From NCBI GenBank assembly GCA_020049855.1, contig JAGVLJ010000043.1, positions 1-41,395 on the forward strand: DNA of 41,395 nucleotides, read 5' to 3'. Shown piece after piece: positions 32,024 to 41,395 of the stretch. Under the pieces are notes generated by a model. It searched no databases. It saw nothing but the letters and a program-made list of their open reading frames with translations, and was not told the DNA's origin. The stretch comes from Bacteroidia bacterium. Its GTDB lineage: Bacteria; Bacteroidota; Bacteroidia; UKL13-3. Positions within the stretch are counted from its first letter, which is position 1, and every line of letters starts with the position of its first letter. The position numbers and the translations under genes were made by a program.

Positions 32024-34447
32024 ATGGAGGAAATTATTTTTCAGGGAGAACATTTACTACCCGGCAATTTGGGACACTTGTCCATTGTTATGGCTTTTGC
32101 CAGTTCACTCTTTGCTACTATTGGTTTTTTTATAGCCTCACGTCAGAATACTGATACACCTTGGAGCAAAGCGGCTGTTACTTCTTTTTATATTCACGTA
32201 GTTTCCGTTCTCGCCATTGTTGCCTCTTTATTTTATATTATTCATAGTCATTATTACGAGTACCAATATGCCTGGCAACACTCCTCGTCAGATTTGCCCT
32301 GGTACTATATGATTTCCTGTTTCTGGGAGGGGCAGGAAGGAAGTTTTCTGCTTTGGATATTCTGGCATGCCGTACTTGGAGTTATTTTATTGGCAAAAGC
32401 AAAAGACTGGAGAAATCCGGTTATGGGGGTAATAAGCCTATGCCAGATAGCACTAACCTCTATGCTTATTGGCGTAAAAATACTAGGATATAAACTAGGG
32501 AGCAGCCCCTTTGACTTAGTGCGTGTGGTAAATGAAAGCGGCCCATTATTTAACCAACCCGACTACTTAACCCAGATTAAAGACGGGAATGGATTAAATC
32601 CGCTGCTGCAAAACTACTGGATGGTTATTCATCCGCCAACCTTATTTCTTGGTTTTGCTTGCACCATAGTTCCTTTTGCTTACTCCATTGCTGCCCTTAT
32701 TCAGAAAAGATACAATGAATGGATAAAACCTGCCTTACCATGGGCATTGATTGGAGTAATGGTATTAGGAACAGGAATTATTATGGGTGGTTTTTGGGCT
32801 TACGAATCATTGAGCTTTGGCGGATACTGGGCTTGGGATCCCGTTGAAAATGCTTCGCTGATACCATGGCTTACTCTTATTGGTTCGGTGCATGTAATGC
32901 TCATTCATAAATCAACAGGTTCATCGCTTCATTTAGCCTACCTGATGGTAATTTTAACTTTTGTACTTGTACTTTATGCCACCTTTCTTACACGCAGCGG
33001 AATACTTGGCGACTCTTCCGTTCATTCGTTTACAGATTTGGGAATGAGCGGGCAATTACTGGTATTTTTGCTTATATTTACGATACTATCTGTTTTTTTG
33101 ATGGTAAAGGAATGGAAAAAAATTCCATCCTTGTCATCTGAAGAAAATATTTATTCCAGAGATTTCTGGATGTTTATCGGTGCCCTCGTTTTAATCATTT
33201 CTTCGTTTCAGGTATTGCTTACCACATCCATTCCGGTTATCAATAAAATTTGGGGTAGTAATATGGCTCCGCCTGCCGACCCTGTTGAACACTACAATAA
33301 ATGGCAACTGCCTTTTGCCATTATCATAGCTTTTCTTACCGGAATAGGTCAATTATTAAAATTCAAAAAAAGCGACCCTAAAAAATTCTGGAAAGACAAT
33401 ATCACTGCTGGTGGTATTACCTTGATACTGTCGGGGATTTTATTCTGGTGGTTTGAGTTAAACAACTGGCTTTATTTCATCCTGCTTTTCGCTTCAGTCT
33501 ATACTATTTTAGTCAACACGCAAAAAGCCTGGCCATTTATTAATGGGAAAGTGAAAGTTACCGGAGCCTCGGTAGCACATATCGGATTCGGGTTAATGCT
33601 CATTGGAGTATTGGTATCATCGGCAAATAAAAATGTAATTTCGCGCAACGAAACCAATGTTGCGTATTTTGATGGGAACGATGCCAAAACCATGAAAGAA
33701 AACTATGAGAACATTTATCTGGAGAAAGGAAAGCCCGTTAAAATGCAAAACTATAGAGTAACCTATCTTGGAGACTCTTTGCACTGGGTAAATAATTACT
33801 ATAAGGTAAAATATGAAGAACTTGACCAAACAGGAAAGGTAATAAATGAATTTATACTGTATCCCAACGGACAAAGTAATCCGAAAATGGGTTTTATTGC
33901 CAACCCTGATACACGACATTACCTGAACCGTGATATTTTCACCTATGTTAGTTCGGTTCCAAATAAAGAACGCAGAGAAGAAGATGAGTTTATTAATGAA
34001 AAATACCACAACATCAAGGTAGGTGATACCATTCAAACCAATAATGGCATCGTTTTGCTTGAAGGAATTGAATCAGACCTTGACACTACTAAAATATCCA
34101 ACTCAAACATTAACGTAAAAGTAAAAGCACTGCTTAAAATTATTACACTTGATAAAACGTACCACGCAAACCCCATTTACGCTATTGAGAACAACGGCAT
34201 TGTAAGTATTGAAGAAGTGGTTGAAGAAGCCGGACTTAGGTTTCGGTTTATGAAAATTAATCCTGACAAAGGAACGATTGAAATTCAAACGGCCGAGCGC
34301 ACGCCTCATAAGCAATTTATCATTATGAAAGCCATTGTTTTTCCCTATATCAATTTCCTTTGGGGAGGAACTATCGTTATGATCATTGGTTTTCTATTAT
34401 CTATCAAGCGAAGAATTTACGAACTTAGGCGCTCAAATGTAGCCTGA
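32024..34447 (+). CDS. ccmF: Cytochrome c assembly protein CcmF/CcsA
   Basis: An 807-residue membrane protein with more than a dozen hydrophobic segments. The WWD-type motif GGYWAWDPVENASLIPWL (about 265-283), FWEGQEGSFLLWIFWHAVLG, MVIHPPTLFLGFACT and FLTRSGILGDSSVHSF are CcmF signatures. A long soluble C-terminal loop (about 535-770) sits before the last membrane segment. CcmF joins heme to the CxxCH of apocytochromes. It lies 9 bases after ccmE and its stop shares a base with the next start (TGATG). Confidence 0.95.
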   Translation: MEEIIFQGEHLLPGNLGHLSIVMAFASSLFATIGFFIASRQNTDTPWSKAAVTSFYIHVVSVLAIVASLFYIIHSHYYEYQYAWQHSSSDLPWYYMISCFWEGQEGSFLLWIFWHAVLGVILLAKAKDWRNPVMGVISLCQIALTSMLIGVKILGYKLGSSPFDLVRVVNESGPLFNQPDYLTQIKDGNGLNPLLQNYWMVIHPPTLFLGFACTIVPFAYSIAALIQKRYNEWIKPALPWALIGVMVLGTGIIMGGFWAYESLSFGGYWAWDPVENASLIPWLTLIGSVHVMLIHKSTGSSLHLAYLMVILTFVLVLYATFLTRSGILGDSSVHSFTDLGMSGQLLVFLLIFTILSVFLMVKEWKKIPSLSSEENIYSRDFWMFIGALVLIISSFQVLLTTSIPVINKIWGSNMAPPADPVEHYNKWQLPFAIIIAFLTGIGQLLKFKKSDPKKFWKDNITAGGITLILSGILFWWFELNNWLYFILLFASVYTILVNTQKAWPFINGKVKVTGASVAHIGFGLMLIGVLVSSANKNVISRNETNVAYFDGNDAKTMKENYENIYLEKGKPVKMQNYRVTYLGDSLHWVNNYYKVKYEELDQTGKVINEFILYPNGQSNPKMGFIANPDTRHYLNRDIFTYVSSVPNKERREEDEFINEKYHNIKVGDTIQTNNGIVLLEGIESDLDTTKISNSNINVKVKALLKIITLDKTYHANPIYAIENNGIVSIEEVVEEAGLRFRFMKINPDKGTIEIQTAERTPHKQFIIMKAIVFPYINFLWGGTIVMIIGFLLSIKRRIYELRRSNVA

Positions 34448-35214
34448 TGCCCTACAAAATAACATTGATTGGCTCCGGAAATATGGCTTGGAATCTGGGT
34501 CATGCACTACATCAACATGGACAAATTATTCAGCAAGTCATCAGTAAAACTCCAGAATCTGCCTATGAACTGGCCGCTAAACTAAAGGCAAAAAGCACCT
34601 CCCTCCTTTCTGAATTAGATCAAACATCAGATATTATTTTACTTTGTGTTAAAGACGAAGCTATTGAACAGGTAGCGTCTAAAATTAATGTAAACCGTCA
34701 GGTGGTAGCACATTGCTCTGGAAGTATCCCTGTGGAAGTGTTATCCAAAGCCTCGTTTTGTTATGGTGTGTTTTATCCATTGCAAACTTTTACCAAAAAT
34801 GCGCTAAAAGATTTTATGGATGTGCCTGTGTGCGTGGAAGGATGTACTAAAAAAACTGAAGAAATACTTTTCACCCTTGCCTACTCAATAAGTAATCAGG
34901 TACATCGAATCAGTAGTATCCAAAGGTTACATTTACATCTGGCTGCTGTAATTGCTAATAACTTTACCAACTTTCTTTATGTAAGTGCCAAGGAAATTCT
35001 CGATCGACACCACCTGCCGTTTGATTTACTCAAACCGCTTATAACTGAAACAGCCAAAAACGTGCAGCAATATGACCCCAGCCAAATGCAAACCGGACCT
35101 GCCAAAAGGCATGATGAGGCAGTGATTCAAAAACACCTCGAACTACTGGCCAACAATCCTGAATGGCAGCAACTTTATAACCTATTAAGCAACCTCATTC
35201 AAAAACAATACTAA
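34447..35214 (+). CDS. Rossmann-like and DUF2520 domain-containing protein
   Basis: A 255-residue protein with an N-terminal NAD(P)-binding fold like that of pyrroline-5-carboxylate reductase (ITLIGSGNMAWNLGHALHQ) and a C-terminal helical DUF2520 domain (RLHLHLAAVIANNFTNFLYV, TGPAKRHDEAVIQKHLELL). The family is widespread in Bacteroidota and of unproven function; an oxidoreductase role is expected. It overlaps ccmF by one base and precedes the KdsC-like gene by 5 bases, so it is translated in the same unit. Confidence 0.9.
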   Translation: MPYKITLIGSGNMAWNLGHALHQHGQIIQQVISKTPESAYELAAKLKAKSTSLLSELDQTSDIILLCVKDEAIEQVASKINVNRQVVAHCSGSIPVEVLSKASFCYGVFYPLQTFTKNALKDFMDVPVCVEGCTKKTEEILFTLAYSISNQVHRISSIQRLHLHLAAVIANNFTNFLYVSAKEILDRHHLPFDLLKPLITETAKNVQQYDPSQMQTGPAKRHDEAVIQKHLELLANNPEWQQLYNLLSNLIQKQY

Positions 35215-35219
35215 CGTAT

Positions 35220-35750
35220 ATGAGTACCACTTTTTTGGAAAAACTTCACACCGTAACCACACTTATGTTTGATGTTGACGGAGTATTAACCGATGGAAGT
35301 GTATTGGCTACCGATACAGGCGAGCAACTAAGGGTGTTTAACATAAAAGACGGGTATGCATTGCAACTGGCAGTAAAATGTGGTTACCGAATTGTAATCA
35401 TCACTGGAGGCAAATCTCCCGGTGTAATAAAACGCTTACAAGGGTTAGGTATAACAGATATTTACACCGGGGTATCCGACAAATTGCTGAAGTATGATGA
35501 GTACGTAAATAAACATCAATTACCTGCTGAACAAATTATGTACATGGGCGATGATATTCCTGATTATTCAGTTATGCAAAAAGCAGGACTTCCCTGTTGC
35601 CCGGCTGATGCAGCAACCGAACTAAGAGAAATTTCAATCTATATTTCCCAATTTACCGGTGGAAAAGGCTGCGTGCGTGATGTGATTGAAAAAATAATGA
35701 AAATACAGGGAAAATGGACTATTGATGAGCAGCAGAATTTGATTTGGTAA
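35220..35750 (+). CDS. kdsC: KdsC-like HAD phosphatase (3-deoxy-manno-octulosonate 8-phosphate type)
   Basis: A 176-residue HAD-superfamily subclass III protein without a cap domain. The nucleophile loop is FDVDGVLTDG (Asp18 and Asp20). RVFNIKDGYALQLA, ITGGKSPGVIKRLQGLGI, MGDDIPDYSVMQKAGLPCCPADA and GGKGCVRDVIEKI follow. This matches KdsC, which dephosphorylates KDO-8-phosphate for lipid A core synthesis and acts as a tetramer. The gene overlaps the prenyltransferase start by one base (TAATG). Confidence 0.92.
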   Translation: MSTTFLEKLHTVTTLMFDVDGVLTDGSVLATDTGEQLRVFNIKDGYALQLAVKCGYRIVIITGGKSPGVIKRLQGLGITDIYTGVSDKLLKYDEYVNKHQLPAEQIMYMGDDIPDYSVMQKAGLPCCPADAATELREISIYISQFTGGKGCVRDVIEKIMKIQGKWTIDEQQNLIW

Positions 35751-36619
35751 TGAAAACCATCATCGACTTCTTCCGACTAATACGCTGGCTTAATTTACTC
35801 ATCATTGCCCTTACCCAATACGCTGCAGCCTGGTGCTTGGCACCACATAAAAACATAGCTCATTTTTTTGAATTAAGATTTGCCTTATTGGTGATTGGCA
35901 CTATGCTCATAGCAGCCGCAGGATATATACTAAATGATTACATGGATGTGAAACTGGATTTGGTAAATAAACCGGATAAAGTAGTTATTGGTAATACCAT
36001 TTCGCGCAGAAAAGCCATGATATGGCACTCCATTTTTAACGGAATGGCTTTGTTAATCGGGGTATTTCTATCTGCGAAACTTGCAATTGTTTTTCTATTT
36101 TCAGAACTAGTGCTATGGGCCTACTCATCCATATTAAAGCGAAAATTTTTCAGCGGCAACTTTGCGGTTGCCATGCTAGTAGCCGTAAGCATCCTTATTC
36201 TTCCGGCATTTGATGCGAGTATTTTATGGCGTCCCATTATAGCCTACACGGTATTTGCTTTTTTACTTACGCTGGTGAGGGAGATTATTAAAGATATTGA
36301 AGATATGAAGGGAGATGCAGTGCACAACTGTAAAACATTACCCATTGTGCTTGGCTTACGCCCAACCAAACAAATTATTCGCGGCATTTTGTTCATGCTA
36401 ATGCTGGCAGTGATTCTCTATGCCATCAGAGAGGCGCAGTTTATCGGCTGGCATTTCTTTATCTATGGAATGTTGACTGTGTTAATTCCAATGTTTTACC
36501 TTTTTACAACACTTCATAAGGCTGATAAAAAGAAAGATTTTTCGCGGTTAAGCATCTGGTGCAAAGTTATTATGTTTGCCGGCATTTTAAGTATGTTCTT
36601 TTTTAAAATAATGTACTGA
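35750..36619 (+). CDS. UbiA-family prenyltransferase
   Basis: A 289-residue membrane protein from ATG 35750, which overlaps the previous stop codon; an upstream in-frame TTG at 35744 is less likely. About eight hydrophobic segments are present. The two Asp-rich sites of the UbiA superfamily are NDYMDVKLDLVNKPDK (about 66-81) and DIEDMKGDAVHNCKTLP (about 182-198), which bind Mg and the prenyl diphosphate. Bacteroidota homologues are often annotated as geranylgeranylglycerol-phosphate geranylgeranyltransferase-like. The acceptor cannot be decided from the sequence. Confidence 0.88.
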   Translation: MKTIIDFFRLIRWLNLLIIALTQYAAAWCLAPHKNIAHFFELRFALLVIGTMLIAAAGYILNDYMDVKLDLVNKPDKVVIGNTISRRKAMIWHSIFNGMALLIGVFLSAKLAIVFLFSELVLWAYSSILKRKFFSGNFAVAMLVAVSILILPAFDASILWRPIIAYTVFAFLLTLVREIIKDIEDMKGDAVHNCKTLPIVLGLRPTKQIIRGILFMLMLAVILYAIREAQFIGWHFFIYGMLTVLIPMFYLFTTLHKADKKKDFSRLSIWCKVIMFAGILSMFFFKIMY

Positions 36620-36627
36620 AAATTCAC

Positions 36628-36658
36628 TCTGCAAAACCCAATTTATCACCTATTTTTG
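36628..36658 (+). promoter_or_regulatory. Candidate proS promoter
   Basis: TATTTTTG at 36651-36658 is an exact TAnnTTTG match, 30 bases before ATG 36689. A weak TCTG at 36628-36631 lies 19 bases upstream of it in the -33 position. Confidence 0.5.
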
Positions 36659-36688
36659 CTTTTAGTTAAACGTTAGATTGCCTCATCA

Positions 36689-38167
36689 ATGGACAATAAG
36701 AAAATAAAGCGAAGCGATGATTATTCCCTTTGGTATAATAACCTTGTAAAAAATGCCGATTTAGCTGAACATTCAGCCGTTAAAGGGTGCATGGTTATTA
36801 AGCCCTATGGGTATGCTATTTGGGAAAAAATGCAACAGGAACTAGACCGTATGTTTAAAGCCACCGGACACGTAAATGCCTATTTCCCCTTATTCGTACC
36901 AAAAAGTTTATTTGAAGCCGAAGAAAAAAATGCGGAAGGTTTTGCCAAAGAATGTGCTATTGTAACTCACTACCGCCTTAAAACCGACCCGGATAATAAA
37001 GGGAAATTGATAGTAGACCCTGAAGCAAAACTGGAAGAAGAGTTAATTGTTCGACCTACTTCAGAAGCAATTATTTGGAATACCTACAAAAACTGGATTC
37101 AGTCATACCGAGACCTTCCTATACTTATAAATCAATGGGCAAACGTGGTAAGATGGGAAATGCGTACACGTCTATTTCTTCGTACTGCTGAATTTTTGTG
37201 GCAGGAAGGTCATACTGCGCATGCTACCAAAGAAGAGGCAATGGAAGAAACAAGAAAAATGCTTGACGTGTATGCCGAATTTGCAGAAACATTTTTAGCC
37301 ATACCCGTTATTAAAGGCAGAAAAACCGAAAATGAACGTTTTGCCGGTGCCGATGATACTTTTTGTATTGAAGGACTAATGCAGGATGGAAAAGCCCTTC
37401 AAATGGGAACTTCACATTTTCTGGGTCAAAATTTCGCAAAAGCGTTTGATGTTCAGTTTGCAGGTAAAGATGGTAAAAGAGATTTTGTATGGGCCACCTC
37501 ATGGGGGGTTTCTACCCGACTTATGGGAGCGCTTATTATGGCACATTCTGATGATGACGGCCTTGTTCTTCCACCCACCATTGCCCCAGTACAGGTTGTT
37601 ATAGTACCTATTTACCGATCAGATGAAGAATTTACTAAGGTAAACAATGTAGCGCTTGATATTAAAAAACGACTCGAAAAACAGAACCTCTCTGTAAAAT
37701 ACGACAACAGAGATACACATAAGCCCGGGTGGAAATTTAACGAATATGAACTTAAGGGAGTTCCCATACGTATTGCCATAGGGCCACGCGATGTAGATAA
37801 TCAATGTGTGGAAATAGCCAGAAGAGATACTAAAGAAAAACAATCGCTGAGTAATGTGGATCTGGAACATAAAATTCCGCATTTGCTGGAGCAGATGCAG
37901 AAAAATATTTATGATAAAGCCCTTTCTTTCCGCGACCAGAATATCCACTCGGTAAATACCTATTCGGAATTTAAGGAGAAACTGGAACACCCTGGTGGTT
38001 TTATATCCGCACATTGGGATGGAACCGGAGAAACAGAAAATAGAATTAAGGAAGAAACAAAGGCCACCATTCGTTGTATTCCCTTAAATGCTTCGATAGA
38101 AAAGGGTACATGCATTTACAGCGGAAAACCATCGGCCCAACGTGTGTTGTTTGCTAAAGCTTACTAG
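36689..38167 (+). CDS. proS: Prolyl-tRNA synthetase, archaeal/eukaryotic-like type
   Basis: A 492-residue class IIa synthetase that charges tRNA(Pro). It has no large editing insertion. Motifs include [80 protein letters not shown] and [20 protein letters not shown]. The anticodon domain is [14 protein letters not shown] to [20 protein letters not shown], and the C-terminal domain ends in RVLFAKAY. The conserved C-terminal Tyr is a mark of the archaeal-type enzyme. A promoter-like element lies just upstream and the next gene begins 3 bases after the stop. Confidence 0.96.
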   Translation: MDNKKIKRSDDYSLWYNNLVKNADLAEHSAVKGCMVIKPYGYAIWEKMQQELDRMFKATGHVNAYFPLFVPKSLFEAEEKNAEGFAKECAIVTHYRLKTDPDNKGKLIVDPEAKLEEELIVRPTSEAIIWNTYKNWIQSYRDLPILINQWANVVRWEMRTRLFLRTAEFLWQEGHTAHATKEEAMEETRKMLDVYAEFAETFLAIPVIKGRKTENERFAGADDTFCIEGLMQDGKALQMGTSHFLGQNFAKAFDVQFAGKDGKRDFVWATSWGVSTRLMGALIMAHSDDDGLVLPPTIAPVQVVIVPIYRSDEEFTKVNNVALDIKKRLEKQNLSVKYDNRDTHKPGWKFNEYELKGVPIRIAIGPRDVDNQCVEIARRDTKEKQSLSNVDLEHKIPHLLEQMQKNIYDKALSFRDQNIHSVNTYSEFKEKLEHPGGFISAHWDGTGETENRIKEETKATIRCIPLNASIEKGTCIYSGKPSAQRVLFAKAY

Positions 38168-38170
38168 AAC

Positions 38171-38851
38171 ATGGAGTCGAAAAAAGAAGAAATTTTACGG
38201 TTGCTGAGTACAAAAGCCTGCACCAAACAGTATGTGTACCGGAACATGTTAAATGTATTTCAAAAATTCAAGCTACAGCTACAACAACTGGAAGAAAACC
38301 TGTCGGCCAAAATGGCTTCGATTGATAACCATGTAGAATTAAAATTTTACGATAAAGGTCCGTTTGAAGCCCAGTTGAAATTCTCGGGCGACACCATGGT
38401 GTTTATGATGCATACCAATGTATTTGATTTCCCCGATGACCACCATATTATGAGACTCCCTTATATAACTGAAGACAGAATGAGGGAATATTGCGGAGTA
38501 ATACAGGTGTACAATTTCCTTTCTGATTCCATCAAATACAATCGAAATGGAGATATTGGTATTCTAGTTGGGCGAATTTTTATAAACAAAGATAATCACT
38601 TTTTTATTGAAGGAAAAAGACCATTGAGTTTTCTGTTTAACGACATCTCTCGTCATGAAATGAATGACGAAAATGTGCAGCAGATAATTGAAGAAGCTAT
38701 GCTCTTCTGCCTCAATTTTGATTTGGTTGCGCCACCTGTGGATTCAGTAAGTTTTATTTCTGTAGAGCAGAAAAATATTGAACTGTACAGTTCCGGACTG
38801 CCCACTTCCAAGGCGCTAGGATTTCAAATGAACAAAGATGGCGATAATTAA
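38171..38851 (+). CDS. Conserved hypothetical protein
   Basis: A 226-residue soluble protein with no signal peptide. It begins with a helical region (MESKKEEILRLLSTKACTKQ and FQKFKLQLQQLEENLSAKMA), followed by a mixed fold containing VELKFYDKGPFEAQLKFSGD, FMMHTNVFDFPDDHHIMRLP and GILVGRIFINKDNHFFIEGK. I recognise the text as Bacteroidota-like but can give no function. It starts 3 bases after proS and so is probably cotranscribed. Its stop overlaps the convergent response-regulator gene by 4 bases. Confidence 0.85.
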   Translation: MESKKEEILRLLSTKACTKQYVYRNMLNVFQKFKLQLQQLEENLSAKMASIDNHVELKFYDKGPFEAQLKFSGDTMVFMMHTNVFDFPDDHHIMRLPYITEDRMREYCGVIQVYNFLSDSIKYNRNGDIGILVGRIFINKDNHFFIEGKRPLSFLFNDISRHEMNDENVQQIIEEAMLFCLNFDLVAPPVDSVSFISVEQKNIELYSSGLPTSKALGFQMNKDGDN

Positions 38852-39939
38852 ACAGTCGGTAGTTTCACCAGTACAATAGTTCCCTTTTCCGGTTTACTCT
38901 CAATTGTTAGGCTGCCTGAAAAAAGTTCGGCTGTCATTTGGCAAATAGCCAAGCCCAACCCGCTGCCTTGTTGCTCATAGAAATTCCGTCCCGGCTGACT
39001 AAATACCCCAAGTTCCTCCAGTTGCGTTTCCGTCATCCCCCGTCCTTTATCCGAAAAACTAACTAAATAACCTGAGGGGAGATTAAACCCGCTAACCTCT
39101 ATTTCAGTTCCAGCCATTGAAAATTTGCATGAGTTATCTGTTAACTCCGTTACAATTTTAGATACGAAATCCTCAGGCATTTTGATAGATGTTTCCTGCA
39201 AATTAAGTATAAGATCATCTACGCGCCCATAGTTAGAAGCAACCGAAAGTATCGCTTCTTTCATAACGTCAGAAGCCGCCTTGGTTATCTTGGCCTTAAT
39301 GATAGCCAAATTTTCGGGCAAGAGGTAATGACTTTGCAATAATGAAAATAAAATAAAATTTTCAATAAGGTGCTCCAATCGTTTCCCTGAATCATAAATA
39401 AATTTCAACATTTCACCCACTTCACTCTTTTCAATACTATCATACCCGGTAGAGAGTATTTCAGCAAACCCAAGAATACTGTTGAGCGGAGTACGCAATT
39501 CGTGTGGTAAACTTGTACTTATTGACGTTCTAAGATCATGGAGTTTTTGCTCCGCTTTCCGTTTTAAGTCAGCCTGTTTATTCATTCGGACTTTTACCGC
39601 AAGCAAGAGACCATCAATAGTAAATGGTTTGGTAAGGTAATCATCGGCTCCAAGTATCATTCCTTTTCGCAAATCCGTCATGTCAGCCTTTGCTGTTAAA
39701 AATAAAAAAGGCACGGTAGAAAATTCGGGTTTCTTTCTTAATTCCGCTAATAAACCGTACCCATCCAATTCAGGCATCATTATATCGCTTATAATTAAAT
39801 CGGGTAAAAAAACAGAAGCAAGTTTAAGTCCCTCCAGTCCGTTGGTTGCCTGTTTCGTGATGAAACCCTCGAGTTCAAGAATTTCATTTATGTTCTCCCT
39901 AACAGGGGTTTCATCTTCTACTATTAATATTTTTTTCAT
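38848..39939 (-). CDS. Hybrid response regulator-histidine kinase (REC-HisKA-HATPase)
   Basis: A 363-residue protein. The receiver domain (about 1-120) has the phospho-acceptor Asp in DLIISDIMMPELDGYG and the Lys in DYLTKPF. A dimerisation/phosphotransfer helix follows (TSLPHELRTPLNSILGFAEI, His near residue 145) and then a HATPase domain with an N box (ELTDNSCKFS), G1 box (FSDKGRGMT) and G2 box (GSGLGLAICQMTAEL). The REC-first layout suggests that kinase output is controlled by phosphorylation from a partner, likely the PAS kinase encoded just upstream with a 4-base overlap. No DNA-binding domain is present. Confidence 0.92.
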   Translation of the reverse strand: MKKILIVEDETPVRENINEILELEGFITKQATNGLEGLKLASVFLPDLIISDIMMPELDGYGLLAELRKKPEFSTVPFLFLTAKADMTDLRKGMILGADDYLTKPFTIDGLLLAVKVRMNKQADLKRKAEQKLHDLRTSISTSLPHELRTPLNSILGFAEILSTGYDSIEKSEVGEMLKFIYDSGKRLEHLIENFILFSLLQSHYLLPENLAIIKAKITKAASDVMKEAILSVASNYGRVDDLILNLQETSIKMPEDFVSKIVTELTDNSCKFSMAGTEIEVSGFNLPSGYLVSFSDKGRGMTETQLEELGVFSQPGRNFYEQQGSGLGLAICQMTAELFSGSLTIESKPEKGTIVLVKLPTV

Positions 39940-41395
39940 TTGTTAGTTTGGTGGATTGGGATACAAACTTCGAAGGTAGTTCCATTAATACCCGATATAA
40001 ATTTAATTTCACCTTTATGCATATCAATTGCATTTTTTATAATAGACATCCCCAAGCCCGTGCCTGAAATATTTCCAACATTAGATGCCCTATGAAATGT
40101 TTCAAATAATTTATCTTGGTCAACTTCGGGAATACCTATTCCTTTATCACTGATTGAAAAAACAAAGGAATCTTCCTTCCGGAAAACTGTCATTTTTACA
40201 GTAGAACCCTGATCAGAATACTTGATGGCATTAGTAAGCAGGTTGGTAATTACCTGCCTGAAAAGTTTTTTATCTATCGAAGCTTCTATTGGCTTGGTGC
40301 AGATAAAACGCAGTTGATGCTTTGATAAAATGCTTGATCCTATTTCATCAATAACTTCATTGCAAAAAGATCCGATATCTGTTACTTCAGGAATAAAATC
40401 CATTTTGCCTGATTCTATTTTCCCGATAATTAAAACATCATTCAATAATTGAGTCATATGCATAACAGCCGAGCGAACCTGATTAAATAATTTTGATTTC
40501 TTTTCCACAGCAAGCCGTTCATTGTATTTTTCAATTAGTTCCATTGAGGAAAGAATGGTACTCATTGGTGTTCTGAATTCGTGCGAAGCCATGGATATAA
40601 ATCGTGACTTTAAATCCCCTAATTCTCTTTCTTTAACCAGCATTTTTCGTATCTCTTCTTCCGCCTTTTTCAAATCGGTAATATCGCGGGCTGATGTCAT
40701 CACGCTTACTACTTCTCCCTGTGCATCAAACTCGGGTACTAACTGCCAGTGAAGCCACATGGTATTTCCACGAACCGGAACTTCAATTCTTACTGTTTCT
40801 TTTTTTTCAAAAACGCGGTCAATAATTTCTCTGAAAAAACGGGCTGTTTCAGCAGAAGCTCCCATTTCCTCATGGGTCTTACCAAGAACCTGTTCCTTAT
40901 TAAGTCCCGTAAAATTTTTCACAATGGGATTCACATATAAGTGTCGGTGATCCTTGTCAAAACGCATAATCATATCCTGAGAAAACTCGGCCAGAGAACG
41001 AAACATTTGATCAGACTTAAACTCTTGCTCTTTTCGGGTGGTAAGATTGCGGAAATTAAACGTAAAAAATAGATGTCCCTTATATTTCCACTTCACACAC
41101 GAAACATCAACCGGTACACTGCTCCCTTCCTTATGTTGTATAAAAAAATTTCCAACCGATCCGACCTGACCATTCATTGAACCGGCTAATCTCTTCATCT
41201 CTTTTTTAAAGTAAGACAAGGATTCCGGTGCTACTAAATAGTGAATATGCTTACCTTTAATCTCCGGATACGAATAGCCAAAAATAGTTGTTGTTGCGAT
41301 ATTACATGAGCATATACTCAAGTGATCACTAACTGAAACAAGCGCATCAACTGAAAGGTTGGCCACAGCCTGCCACTGACTTTCGTATTCGCTCA
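39936..41395 (-). CDS. PAS-domain sensor histidine kinase (5' end outside window)
   Basis: The frame is open to the right edge, so the N-terminus lies outside. A GTG at 41366 is an internal codon rather than the start, because the eight or so codons before it (EYESQWQA) continue a normal PAS domain. Visible are a PAS domain (ALVSVSDHLSICSCNIATTT, IFGYSYPEIKGKHI), a second PAS domain with a PAC-like end (MIMRFDKDHRHLYVNPIVKN, VSVMTSARDITDLKKAEEEI), the phospho-acceptor His in MASHEFRTPMSTILSSMELI, and a HATPase domain (NLLTNAIKYS, DKGIGIPE, GTGLGMSIIKNAID). It appears soluble in the visible part. It should pair with the downstream REC-kinase. Confidence 0.93.
   Translation of the reverse strand, partial: SEYESQWQAVANLSVDALVSVSDHLSICSCNIATTTIFGYSYPEIKGKHIHYLVAPESLSYFKKEMKRLAGSMNGQVGSVGNFFIQHKEGSSVPVDVSCVKWKYKGHLFFTFNFRNLTTRKEQEFKSDQMFRSLAEFSQDMIMRFDKDHRHLYVNPIVKNFTGLNKEQVLGKTHEEMGASAETARFFREIIDRVFEKKETVRIEVPVRGNTMWLHWQLVPEFDAQGEVVSVMTSARDITDLKKAEEEIRKMLVKERELGDLKSRFISMASHEFRTPMSTILSSMELIEKYNERLAVEKKSKLFNQVRSAVMHMTQLLNDVLIIGKIESGKMDFIPEVTDIGSFCNEVIDEIGSSILSKHQLRFICTKPIEASIDKKLFRQVITNLLTNAIKYSDQGSTVKMTVFRKEDSFVFSISDKGIGIPEVDQDKLFETFHRASNVGNISGTGLGMSIIKNAIDMHKGEIKFISGINGTTFEVCIPIHQTNK

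Noticed and set aside
41364-41366. GTG start of the PAS kinase
   Set aside because: The frame continues in PAS-like sequence to the window edge, so the true start is outside.

Overview
This window is low-GC DNA that reads as a member of the Bacteroidota. The evidence is the TAnnTTTG-type -7 promoter motifs, the scarcity of Shine-Dalgarno sequences, a CcmE of the CxxxY type, the ccmB-C-D-E-F / DUF2520 / KdsC / UbiA gene order, an archaeal-type ProRS and a Bacteroidota-type REP-associated transposase. No tRNA, rRNA or CRISPR array was seen. Two genes run off the ends: a carbamoyltransferase on the left and a PAS histidine kinase on the right.

Positions 1-18031 form a Wzx/Wzy-dependent surface polysaccharide locus in three transcription blocks. 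A leftward block from about 6408 carries a Wzy-like polymerase, two GT4 glycosyltransferases, an AsnB-type amidotransferase and a NodU-type carbamoyltransferase. A divergent rightward block from 6529 carries the Wzx flippase, a hexapeptide acyltransferase, a decayed FkbM methyltransferase, a GT4, a CgeB-like glycosyltransferase and an SDR epimerase. A leftward block from 18031 carries a Wza-like export lipoprotein, a Wzc-like tyrosine autokinase, a GT4 and a UDP-GlcNAc 2-epimerase. Together they would make sugar precursors, assemble and decorate a repeat unit (acyl, carbamoyl, possibly amide), flip, polymerise and export it. The methyl decoration appears to have been lost.

Positions 18066-24441 mix housekeeping genes (M20 amidohydrolase, biotin carboxylase, a GDP-mannose 4,6-dehydratase-like protein) with an accessory insert at about 21101-23477. 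The insert holds a RAYT (HUH) transposase flanked by inverted REP hairpins, a third REP copy, a stand-alone SIR2-like protein of possible defence function, and a diverged duplication of the accC 5' flank that may be a copied promoter. The third REP contributes most of the stop codon of the neighbouring dehydratase gene.

Positions 24687-28542 hold an arsenic resistance operon (arsR, arsM, acr3, arsC) with an apparent operator whose arms bracket the -7 element. It is flanked on both sides by gene remnants that are recognisable only by translating through stops and frameshifts: a DUF523/TudS-like gene before it and a DUF1801 gene after it. Further non-coding debris extends to about 29236.

Positions 29255-41395 are core-genome-like. 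They contain a lipoprotein, a cytochrome c maturation cluster (ccmB, ccmC, ccmD, ccmE, ccmF, without ccmA), a DUF2520 protein, a KdsC-like phosphatase, a UbiA-family prenyltransferase, prolyl-tRNA synthetase, a conserved unknown protein, and a leftward pair of overlapping two-component signalling genes.

All family assignments are made by reading the sequence and recalling motifs; no database search was run. The most notable items are the REP/RAYT/SIR2 insert with its duplicated promoter-like segment and the three unlisted pseudogenes. I do not see a clear-cut new multi-gene system.
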